A stretch of 64,000 bases of DNA. Origin: Owenia fusiformis. Taxonomy: Eukaryota > Annelida > Polychaeta > Sabellida > Oweniidae. The stretch lies in NCBI GenBank assembly GCA_903813345.2, contig CAIIXF020000010.1, positions 32,890,425 to 32,954,424 of the forward strand, given 5' to 3'. This document shows positions 53,869 to 64,000 of this stretch, one piece after another (within the stretch, counting starts at the first letter, position 1; each line of letters starts with the position of its first letter). Under the pieces are notes generated by a model, which saw nothing but the letters and a program-made list of their open reading frames with translations, had not been told where the DNA came from and ran no database searches. A program made the position numbers and the translations under genes.

Positions 53869-54286
53869 GGGCGGTTTTTAAACTGTTTTGTCTGAATTTA
53901 TTTATATAATAATAAAAATATCCGCTCAGTTTTAGCCCAATTGCTGACTTGTGTTGTTTTATTGTATTGAGGAAAGGAATTAATTTATATTTATATTCAT
54001 GTAAATTGTATTTAATGAATTGATCGAATAACACGACATCTATATGACGTCTTATGTATCAGCTCTTTGAAAAGTGAGTGGCAATTCACACATGCGCATC
54101 GTGTTCGTTTTACAATTTTATGCCACTCCCTCCCACCCATTTATTTAAAATCCTGTATATATGTAACATAAGGGCGGTTTTTAAACTGTTTTGTCTGAAT
54201 TTATTTATATAATAATAAAAATATCCGCTCAGTTTTAGCCCAATTGCTGACTTGTGTTGTTTTATTGTATTGAGGAAAGGAATTAA
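53869..54286. repeat. 115-bp direct repeat pair after the recombinase
   Basis: 53869-53983 and 54172-54286 are essentially identical (GGGCGGTTTTTAAACTGTTT ... GAGGAAAGGAATTAA), offset 303 bp, with 188 bp of unique sequence between. The order B-A-B after the recombinase gene recalls the split direct repeats at the 3' end of Ngaro-like elements, but I did not find the matching A block upstream. Confidence 0.85.
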
Positions 54287-54380
54287 GTAAATATGAACTT
54301 AATCGTGGTAAACCTAGGCCGATTATAATTAAATTCAAACTAAGGCCAGTTAAGGACTGGGTCATCAAACAAAGATTCAA

Positions 54381-54589
54381 CTTAAGGTGCTATGGAAGTT
54401 AACAGGAAATGACAAAACAGGAAGTGACAAATTTTTTTGCATTTTTAGACATTTTTTGAACAAAGATAACAGAGTTGTGTTTTGACCTCCAGTCGATTCA
54501 ACTAGTTCCAAATACCAATTACAGGTCCAGAATCACAATGTGCAGGGTCAGAATGACCCTAAACATGATGAAATAACCTTTTTAGCCCT
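54381..54589. mobile_element. MITE-like element, partial second copy
   Basis: Matches the left 209 bp of 5822-6207: CTTAAGGTGCTATGG, GGAAATGACAAAACAGGAAG, ACCTCCAGTCGATTCAACTA and TGACCCTAAACATGATGAAA. The right half is missing. Confidence 0.8.
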
Positions 54590-57500
54590 TCAACTTAAGG
54601 GTCTAGGGTCAAGTTGAAAAATATATCAATGATAACTAGCCATGTAAATTGAACAAGTTCAATTTAAGACTCCAGATTTAAAACTTTTTTTAAGCTGAGT
54701 CATCCAAAATACTATAAGCTGAGTCATCTAGAATACAGACATTTAGACAACTCTTAAGTAGCTTATCTTCGTCTACATTGGCTTAACATGGGGATATCAT
54801 AATATCGACTTTTCGAGATTTCAAACAGCTATAACTATTTAACCAGAATTTGGGTCGAAATTTGGTTTGCAGATTCGAATTTCTGAGAAAATTCTACATT
54901 TGTGTCGTAACTCATACATTGAATTTTGAGAACTTTTTATGTTGAACTACTTTCCGGACGCCATTCCTCAAAATCGAGTAATCAAAAAAGACAGTTAGAA
55001 TAATGAAAGGACTGTCTTTAAGCTACATGATGAAAAAAAAGATAAAGGAGTAACGACGAATAGTGACAAAGATAATTGACATAACATGGGATATCAAAAT
55101 ACCAATTTTTTAATTTTTCAAAACGCCATTACTTCCAAACCGGGTGTCGGATTGAAATTTGATTTGCAGATTCGGATTCCTGAGAAAATTCTACCCTTAA
55201 TTCATAACTCATACGTTAAATTTGGAGAAACTTTCATAATGACCTACTTTTCGGACACTATATCTCAAAAGTGGGTCAAAATACTTTATGACGGCAAAAG
55301 GCTAACACTATTAGCACACTCTTTGCTACCTGTATACAAAATTTTGAAGCAAATCCTAAAAGTGTAGTGCCAGAATCGCAAAAATAAGGAAAAACTATGA
55401 ATTTGACCTAGATTTTGACCTAGGCATTTTGGTGTCCAAATTTTGAAGCTAGGTAGCCTTCGAGGTCCCCTCCTTTTATAGGCTTTCAGAATATTAAGCT
55501 GTACTCAGTCTATATCTGGTATTTTACACTTCAAAAAAAACCTTTTTCTCATTGACATAACATGGGGCAACAAATTTAGCGATTTTTGAACTTTCAAAAC
55601 GCCATAACTTTCGAACCGGAGGTCGGATCGAAATTTGGCTTGCAGATTCAGATTCCTAGCAAAATTCTACCCCTAATTCATAACTCATACGTTAAATTTG
55701 GAAACTTTTTATTTTGACCTACTTTTTGGACACGCCATAACTTCCGAACCGGTAGTTGGATCGAAATTTGGTTTGCAGATTCGGATTCCTGAGAAAATTC
55801 TACACTTAATTCATAACTCATACATTGAATTTAGATAATTTTTTATTTTGACCTACTTTTCGGACACCATATCTCAAAAGTGGGTCAAAATACTTTCTGA
55901 CGGCAAAAGGCTAACACTATTAGAACACTCTTTGCTACCTGTATACAAAATTTAGAAGCAAATCATTAAAATGTAGTGTCAGAATCACAAAATTAAGGAA
56001 AAACTATGAATTTGACCTAGATTTTGACCTAGGCATTTTGCTGTCCAGATTTTGAAGCTAGTTGGCTTTTTAGGTTCCCTTCTTTTAAGGGCTATCATTA
56101 TATTAAGCTGTACTCAGTCTATATCTCGTATATTACACTTCAAAAAAATCTTTTTTCCCATTGATTTAACATGGGGCACAAATTTAGCTATTTTTGAGCT
56201 TTCAAAACGCCATAACTTCAGAACCGGAAGTCTGATCAAAATTTGGTTTGCAGATTCAGATTCCTGAGACAATTCTACACTTATTTCATAATTCATATGT
56301 TGAATTTGGAGAAGTTGCTGTTCTGACCTACTTTTCGGACGCCATATCTCAAAATCGGTAAGAGTAATCAAAAAACGATTTGCCTTACGGAATTAGCGTT
56401 TTTTCAAAGGAACATGATGAAAAAAACCTGGAGCGAAAATACTGAATGACGACTGAGAAAACTGGCAAAATAGTGAAAACACAATATTTTGACCTAGTTC
56501 TTGACCTTTGACCTAGATAAAGATTTGACCTAATTTCCCAGAAAGCCGGATACAGTCCTAAGTTAACCATGTAAGTTGGATTAAGTAAGCTGTTATAGTT
56601 GACGAGAAATTTGGTGAGGAGGAAGAAAAAAGAATAATAATAACTAGACATGTAAATTAAACAAGTTCAATTTAAGACTCCAGATTTCAAACTTTGTTTA
56701 AGCTGAGTCATCCAGAACTTGTAAGCTGAGTCATTCAGAATAAGCTGAGTCAGCTAGAATATAGACATTTAGACAACTTTTAAGAAGGCTATCTTCGACT
56801 CTATTGGCTTACATGGGGATATCATCATATCGACTTTTCGAGACTTCAAACCGCTATTACTATCTAACCAGAAGTTAGATCGAAATTTGGTTTAAAGATT
56901 CTGATTCCTGAGAAAATTCTACCCTTAATTCATAACTCATACGTTAAATTTGGAGAATTTTTTATTTTGACCTACATTTCGGACACCATATCTCAAAAGT
57001 GGGTCAAAAAACTTTCTGACGGCAGAAAGCTAACACTATAAGCACACTCTTTGCTACCTGTATACAAAATTTTGAAGCAAATCCTTAAAGTGTAATGTCA
57101 GAATCGCAAAAATAAGGAAAAACTATGAATTTGACCTAGATTTTGACCAAGGCATTTTTGCGTCCAAATTTTAAAGCTAGATAGCCTTCGAGGTCCCCTC
57201 CTTTTATAGGCTTTCAGAATATTAAGCTGTACTCAGTCTATATCTGGTATTTTACACTTCAAAAAATCCTTTTTCTCATTGACATAACATGGGGCACCAA
57301 ATTTAGCGATTTTTGAGCTTTCAAAACGCCATAACTTTCGAACCGGAAGTCGGATCGAAATTTGGTTTGCAGATTTGGATTCCTGACAAAATTTTACCCC
57401 TAATTCATAACTCATACGTTAAATTTGGAATTTTTTTATTTTGAACTACTTTTTGGACACGCCATAACTTCCGAACCAGAAGTCGGATCGAAATTTGGTT

Positions 57501-60500
57501 TGCAGATTCGGATTCCTAAGAAGATTCTACCCTTAATTCATAACTCATACGTTGAATCTGGAGAACTTTTTATTTTGACCTACTTTTCGGACACCATATC
57601 TCAAAAGTGGGTCAAAATACTTTCTGACGGCAAAAGGCTAACACTATTAGCACACTCTTTGCTACCTGTATACAAAATTTTGAAGTAAATTATTAAAGTG
57701 TAGTGTCAGAATTGTAAAAATAAGGAAAAACTATGAATTTGACCTTGATTTTGACCTAGGCATTTTGGTGTCCAAATTTTGAAGCTATGTAGCTTTTGAG
57801 GTCCCCTTCTTTTATAAGCATTCATTATGTTAAGCTGTACTCAGTCAATATCCTGTATTTTACACTTCGAAAAAGTCTTTTTTTCCATTGACTTAACATA
57901 GGCACCAAATTTAGCGATTTTTGAGCTTTCAAAACGCCATAACTTCCGAACCGGAAGTCCGATCCAAATTTGGTTTGCAGATTTGGATTCCTGAGAAAAT
58001 TCTACATCTTTTTCATAGCTCACACATTCGATTTGGAGCATGTTTAGGCGTGACCTACATTTCGGACGCCATATCTCAAAATCGGTAAGAGTAATCAAAA
58101 TTCTGATGTCATATCTTTGATTCGCCTTTTTCTAAGCTACACGATGAAAAAAAGATGAAGGCGTTACGAGAAATATTGACGAAGATATGATGAAGAATGT
58201 TGAAAATGTAAGATTTGACCTAGTTATTGACCTTTGACCTAGATAAAAATTTGACCTAATTTCCAAGAAAGCCGGTTTCAGTCTTTAGTTAACCATGTAA
58301 GTTGGATTAAGTAAGCTGTTATAGTTGACGAGAAATTTGGTGAGGAGGAAGAAAAAAGAAAGAAAAATAATAACTAGACATGTAAATTGAACAAGTTCAA
58401 TTTAAGACTCCAGATTTCAAACTTTTTTTAAGCTGAGTTATCCAGAAATTGTAAGCTGAGTCATTCAGAATAAGCTGAGTCAGCTAGAATATAGACATTA
58501 AGACAACTTTTAAGAAGGCTATCTTCGACTCTATTAGCTTAACATGGGGATATCATCATATCGACTTTTCGAGACTTCAAACCGCTATAACTATCTAACC
58601 AGAAGTTAGATCGAAATTTGGTTGAAAGATTCTGATTCCTGAGAAAATTCTACCCTTAATTCATAACTCATACGTTAAATTTGGAGAATTTTTTATTTTG
58701 ACCTACATTTCGGACACCATATCTCAAAAGTGGGTCAAAAACTTTCTGACGGCAGAAGGTTAACAGTATAAGCACACTCTTTGCTACCTGTATACAAAAT
58801 TTTGAAGCAAATCCTTAAAGTGTAATGTCAGAATCGCAAAAATAAGGAAAAACTATGAATTTGACCTAGATTTTGACCAAGGCATTTTTGCGTCCAAATT
58901 TTAAAGCTAGATAGCCTTCGAGGTCCCCTCCTTTTATAGGCTTTCAGAATATTAGCTGTACTCAGTCTATATCTGGTATTTTACACTTCAAAAAATCCCT
59001 TTTCTCATTGACATAACATGGGGCACCAAATTTAGCGATTTTTGAGCTTTCAAAACGCCATAACTTTCGAACCGGAAGTCGGACCGAAATTTGGTTTGCA
59101 GATTCGGATTCCTGACAAAATTCTACCCCTAATTCATAACTCATACGTTAAATTTGGAATTTTTTTATTTTGACCTACTTTTTGGACACGCCATAACTTC
59201 CGAACCGGAAGTCGGATCGAAATTTGGTTTCCAGATTCGGATTCCTGAGAAAATTCTACTTTTAATTCATAACTCATACGTTAGATCTGGAGAACTTTTT
59301 ATTTTGACCTACTTTTCGGACACCATATCTCAAAAGTGGGTCAAAATACTTTCTGACGGCAAAAGGCTAACACTATTAGCACACTCTTTGCTACCTGTAT
59401 ACAAAATTTTGAAGTAAATTATTAAAGTGTAGTGTCAGAATCGTAAAAATAAGGAAACAATATGAATTTGACCTAGATTTTGACCTAGGCATTTTGGTGT
59501 CCAAATTTTGAGGCTATGAAGCTTTTGAGGTCCCCTTCTTTTATAAGCATTCATTATGTTAAGCTGTACTCAGTCTATATCCTGTATTTTACACTTCGAA
59601 AAAGTCTTTTTTCCCATTGACTTAACATAGGCACCAAATTTAGCGATTTTTGAGCTTTCAAAACGCCATAACTTCCGAACCGGAAGTCCGATCCAAATTT
59701 GGTTTGCAGATTTGGATTCCTGAGAAAATTCTACATCTTTTTCATAGCTCACACATTCGATTTGGAGCATGTTTAGGCGTGACCTACATTTCGGACGCCA
59801 TATCTCAAAATCGGTAAGAGTAATCAAAATTCTGATGTCATATCTTTGATTCGCCTTTTTCTAAGCTACACGATGAAAAAAAGATGAAGGAGTTACGAAG
59901 AATATTGACGAAGATATGATGAAGAATGTTGAAAATGTAAGATTTGACCTAGTTCTTGACCTTTGACCTAGATAAAAATTTGACCTAATTTCCCAGAAAG
60001 CCGGTTTCAGTCTTTAGTTAACCATGTAAGTTGGATTAAGTAAGCTGTTATAGTTGACGAGAAATTTGGCGAGGAGGAAGAAAAAAGAAAGAAAAATAAT
60101 AATAACTAGACATGTAAATTGAACAAGTTCAATTTAAGACTCCAGATTTAAAACTTTTTTTAAGCTGAGTCATCCAAAATACTGTAAGCTGAAAAATTCA
60201 GAATAAGCTGAGTCATCTAGAATACAGACATTTAGACAACTCTTAAGTAGCTTATCTTCGTCTACATTGGCTTAACATGGGGATATCATAATATCGACTT
60301 TTCGAGACTTCAAACAGCTATGACTATCTAACCAGAATTTGGGTCGAAATTTGGTTTGCAGATTCAAATTTCTGAGAAAATTCTACGTTTGTGTCATAAC
60401 TCATACATTAAATTTTGAGAACTTTTTATGTTGACCTACTTTCCGGACGCCATTCCTCAAAATCGGTAAGAGTAATCAAAAAAGACAGTTACAATAATGA

Positions 60501-62025
60501 AAGGACTGTCTTTAAGCTACATGATGAAAAAAGAGAAAGGAATAACGACGAATAGTGACAAAGATAATTGACATAACATGGGATATCAAAATACCAATTT
60601 TTTAATTTTTCAAAACGCCATTACTTCCAAACCGGGTGTCGGATTGAAATTTGATTTGCAGATTTGGATTCCTGAGAAAATTCTACCCTTAATTCATAAC
60701 TCATACGTTAAATTTGGAGAAACTTTCATGTTGACCTACATTTCGGACACTATATCTCAAAAGTGGGTCAAAATACTTTCTGACGGCAAAAGGCTAACAC
60801 TATTAGCACACTCTTTGCTACCTGTATACAAAATTTTGAATCAAATAATTAAAGTGTAGTGTCAGAATCGCAAAAATAAGTTAAAACTATAAATTTGACC
60901 TAGATTTTGACCTAGGCATTTTGGTGACCAAATTGTGAAGCTAGCTAGCTTTTGAGGTCCCTTTCTTTTATAGGCTTTCATTATGTGAAGCTGTACTCAG
61001 TCTTTATCTCGTATTTTACACTTCAAAAAAATCTTTTTTCCCATTGCCATAACATGGGGCACCAAATTTAGCGATTTTTGAGCTTTCAAAACAACATAAC
61101 TTCCAAACCAAAAGTCGGATTGAAATTTGGTTTGCAGATTCAGATTCCTGGGAAAATTCTACCCTTAATTCATAACTCATACGTTAAATTTGGAGAACTT
61201 TTTAGTTTGACCTACTTTTCGGACACCATATCTCAAAAGTGGGTCAAAATACTTTCTGACGGCAAAAGGCTAACACTATTAGCACACTCTTGGCTACATG
61301 TATACAAAATTTGGAAGAATATAATTAATCTGTAGTGTCAGAATCGCAAAAATAAGGAAAAACTTTGAATTTGACCTAGATTTTGACCTAGGCATTTTGG
61401 TGTCCAAATTTTTATGAAAAGAAGGTCTTGTGGTCCCTTTCTTTTATGGGCTTCCATTATGTTTAGCTGTGCTTAGTCTATATCTCGTATTTTACACTTC
61501 AAAAAAATATTTTTTCCCATTGAATTAACATGGGGCACCAAATTTAGCGATTTTTGAATTTTCAAAACGCCATAACTTCTGAACCGGAAGTCAGATCGAA
61601 ATTTGGTTTTCAGATTCGGAATCCTGAGAAAATTTCCCATAAGACTGATATAATGGACATTGGATTCGGAGAAAAAATTTTTGGACCTCGTTTTCGGACA
61701 CTGATATCTCGAAATCGGTTTGAGATACCAAAAAACTAAATCGACCCTAGGTTTTCTACTTTTTTATGAGGAACACAATGAAAAAAACCAGGATCAAAAA
61801 TATTGAAGGACGACCGAGTTAATGGGAAAAAGTGACAAAGTACTGGATTTGACCTAGTTCTTGACCTTTGACCTAGATAAAAATTTGACCTAATTTCCCA
61901 GAAAGCCGGATACAGTCTTAAGTTAACCATGTAAGTTAGATTAAGTAAGCTGTTATAGTTGACGAGAAATTTGGTAAGGAGGAAGAAAAAAGAATAATAA
62001 TAATAAGAAAACAGGCAAAAACAAT

Positions 62026-62052
62026 AGACTCCAGATTTTCAATCTGGAGTCT
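62026..62052. repeat. Perfect 12-bp hairpin AGACTCCAGATT, copy 1
   Basis: AGACTCCAGATT, loop TTC, then the exact complement. Further copies are at 62090-62116 and 62888-62914, each preceded by ACAGGCAAAAACAAT and followed by AATAATAA. Single half-sites occur in every superunit header. Confidence 0.9.
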
Positions 62053-62979
62053 AATAATAATAATAATAAAGAAAACAGGCAAAAACAATAGACTCCAGAT
62101 TTTCAATCTGGAGTCTAATAACTAGATTGGAGAAATTGAACAAGTTCAATTCAAGACTCCAGATATAGATTGTTTATCTCAAAACCATTTTGAGATCTGA
62201 TATTAATGAAAGGGTTGAGATTGTTACAATTTGGTGGCAGCGGTGGGATTTTTTTGAGATTTCAAAAGCCCATAACTTGTAAACCGGAAGTCTGATCTCA
62301 ATTTTGTTTTCAGATTCGGAATCCTGAGAAAATTTTCTATTAAAACCTTAATTTGAACTTTGATATTAATGAGAAATAAAAAAATATCGGTCCGATTGAC
62401 ATGACATGGGGATATCATCAAATCATTTTTTCAAAATTTCAAAATGTCTTAACTCCTGAACCGGGAGTCGGATCACAATTTCGTTTTCAGATTCAGAATC
62501 TTGAGACAATTTCCTATTAAATTAATACCAATTTTAATGGATTTGGAACATTTGAAAAATTCCACCATTTTTTAAAGTCAAATTTCTCAAAATTCTTAAA
62601 AGTTACAATAAAAAAGATTAGTTCACTCAAAAGCGCTCTTTCTTAGCTACACGATGAAAAAAAAATTAAGAAAAAATAATTAACCATAACAAAGATAATT
62701 GACAAATTGTAGATTTGACCTAGATTTTAACCTTTGACCTAGATAAAAATTTGACCTCATTTCCCAGAAACTAGGTCACATACCCTAACTGACCATGTAA
62801 ACAGATTTACCCTAAGTCTTCTAGTTATTGAGATATCTTGCTAAGAAAAATAATAATAATAATAATAAGAATACAGGCAAAAACAATAGACTCCAGATTT
62901 TCAATCTGGAGTCTAATAATAACTAGATTGGTAAATTGAACAAAGTTCAATTTAAGACTCCAGATTGATTTACTTGAGT

Positions 62980-63175
62980 AAAGAGCTAAGTAAGTAACTG
63001 AGTAGGAAGCTGAGTAAGTAGATGATTAAGTAATTGAGTAAATAGCTGAGTAGGTAGCTGAGTAAGCAGCTGAGCAGGTAGCTGAGTAAGTAGCTGAGTA
63101 GGTAGCTGAGTAAGTAGCTGAGTAGGTAGCTGAGTTGGTAGCCGAGTAGGTAAGTAGGTAGGTAAGTAGGAATTT
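62980..63175. repeat. GTAGCTGAGTAG minisatellite
   Basis: About 16 units of 11-13 bp of the form AGCTGAGTA(A/G)GT, degenerating into TAGGTAGG at the right end. Confidence 0.95.
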
Positions 63176-64000
63176 TTGACTGGAAGTCGGATTGAAATTT
63201 GGTTTGCAGATTCGGATTCCTGAGAAAATTCTACCCTTAATTCATAACTCATAAGTTAAATTATGAGAACTTTTTATTTTGACCTACTTTACGGACACCA
63301 TATCTCAAAAGTGGGTCAAAATACTTCCTGACGGCAAAAGGCTCTCACTATTAGCACTCTCTTTGCTACCTGTATACAAAATTTTGAAGTAAATCCTAAA
63401 AGTGTAGTGCCAGAATCGCAAAAATAAGGAAATACTGTGAATTTGACCTAGATTTTGACCTAGGCATTTTGGTGTCCAAATATTGAAACTAGGTAGCTTT
63501 TGAGGTCCCCTTCTTTTATAGGAATTCATTATCTTAAGCTGTACTCAATCTATATCTCGTATTTTACACTTCAAAAAAAATCTTTTTTCCTTGACTTTCT
63601 ATCAGGATACCATCAGATCGATTTTCCGAAATTTCAAAACGCCATAACTTCCGAACCGGAAGTCGGATCGAAATTTGATTTAAAGATTCTGATTCCTGAC
63701 AAAATTCTACCCCTAATTCATAACTCATACGTTAAATTTGGCGAATTTTTATTTTGACCTACTTTTAGGACATGCCATAACTATGGAACCGGAAGTCGGA
63801 TCGAAATTTGGTTTGCAGATTCGGATTCCTGAGAAAATTCTACTCTTAATTCATAACTCATATGTTAAATTTGGAGAATTTTTTATTTTGACCTACATTT
63901 CGGACACCATATCTCAAAAGTGGGTCAAAATACTCTCTGACGGCAAAAGGCTAACACTATTAGCACACTCTTTGCTACCTGTATACAAAATTTTGAAGCA

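Larger units (their letters stand above)
54651..64000. repeat. Higher-order tandem array, superunits 1.73-2.0 kb
   Basis: A header (TGTAAATTGAACAAGTTC followed by AAGACTCCAGATTT) opens superunits at 54651, 56659, 58389, 60121, 62138 and 62938, giving lengths of 2,008, 1,730, 1,732, 2,017 and 800 bp. Within superunits a module of about 600 bp recurs: CGCCATAACTTCCGAACCGG, AAATTTGGTTTGCAGATTCG, TTCATAACTCATACGTTAAA, CTCAAAAGTGGGTCAAAATA, GGCTAACACTATTAGCACAC and a TTGACCTAGATTTTGACCTA block. Small open frames repeat with the unit and are not genes. The array runs off the right edge. Confidence 0.93.

Noticed and set aside
63000-63252. Leu/Pro/Thr/Gln repeat protein on the minus strand
   Set aside because: It is a translation of the GTAGCTGAGTAG minisatellite.
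54800-63757. Recurrent 60-93 codon frames such as those at 55086, 57425, 59154 and 60578
   Set aside because: They recur with the tandem module on both strands, have no conserved codon bias visible and differ in start and end; the array explains them.

Overview
The window looks like a repeat-saturated, AT-rich stretch of an invertebrate animal genome. Evidence for this is a Ty3/gypsy (Mag-like) LTR retrotransposon, APE-type non-LTR retrotransposons, several MITEs with TA target duplications, a Tc1/mariner/IS630-type transposase remnant, a tyrosine recombinase and several families of long tandem arrays. I see no complete host gene. A marine lophotrochozoan such as a mollusc is plausible but is only a guess.

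Layout. Bases 434-4065 form a 3.6-kb foldback DNA element with about 170-bp terminal inverted repeats, an 8-bp target duplication (AAGATAAC), and an interior built of 137-bp hairpin repeats; a 5'-truncated LINE sits inside it on the minus strand. Bases 4074-8374 hold exon-like duplicated fragments, tRNA-like fragments, a 386-bp MITE and a 53-codon DDE transposase remnant. Bases 8375-12000 are a near-perfect 2,005-bp tandem duplication that runs into a 500-N gap. The next contig, 12501-27500, is exactly 15,000 bp and ends in another 500-N gap. It holds a decayed LINE (12501-23265) into which a complete 5,455-bp gypsy element (16928-22382, minus strand, 157-bp LTRs, TSD ATAAG) is nested, followed by a repeat segment (23352-26270) that reappears split at 42241-42990 and 48828-51260.

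Bases 28080-39042 look like a single 10.96-kb DNA element with CCCAGC...GCTGGG ends and ACGT-rich subterminal tandem arrays (119-bp units on the left, 190-bp units on the right), inserted inside one unit of a TGACCTT-rich tandem repeat whose two halves can be read on either side. Its interior has no recognisable transposase but carries inverted repeats, a smaller TIR element and exon-like fragments. Bases 40081-53178 contain a pogo/Tigger-like MITE, a long inverted repeat, the second copy of the dispersed segment and unassigned DNA. Bases 53179-53808 encode an intact 209-residue tyrosine recombinase catalytic domain followed by a 115-bp direct repeat pair. From 54651 to the window end there is a higher-order tandem array with 1.73-kb and 2.0-kb superunits.

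How the parts relate. The gypsy gag is open, while pol carries in-frame TGA codons and an altered YxDD motif, so this copy is probably dead although its LTRs differ at only about four positions. The LINE's ORF1, a low-complexity RG/Y-rich tail and the endonuclease all lie in one reading frame separated only by single stop codons. The two candidate DNA elements share one design: terminal inverted repeats followed by many iterated copies of terminal-like sequence.
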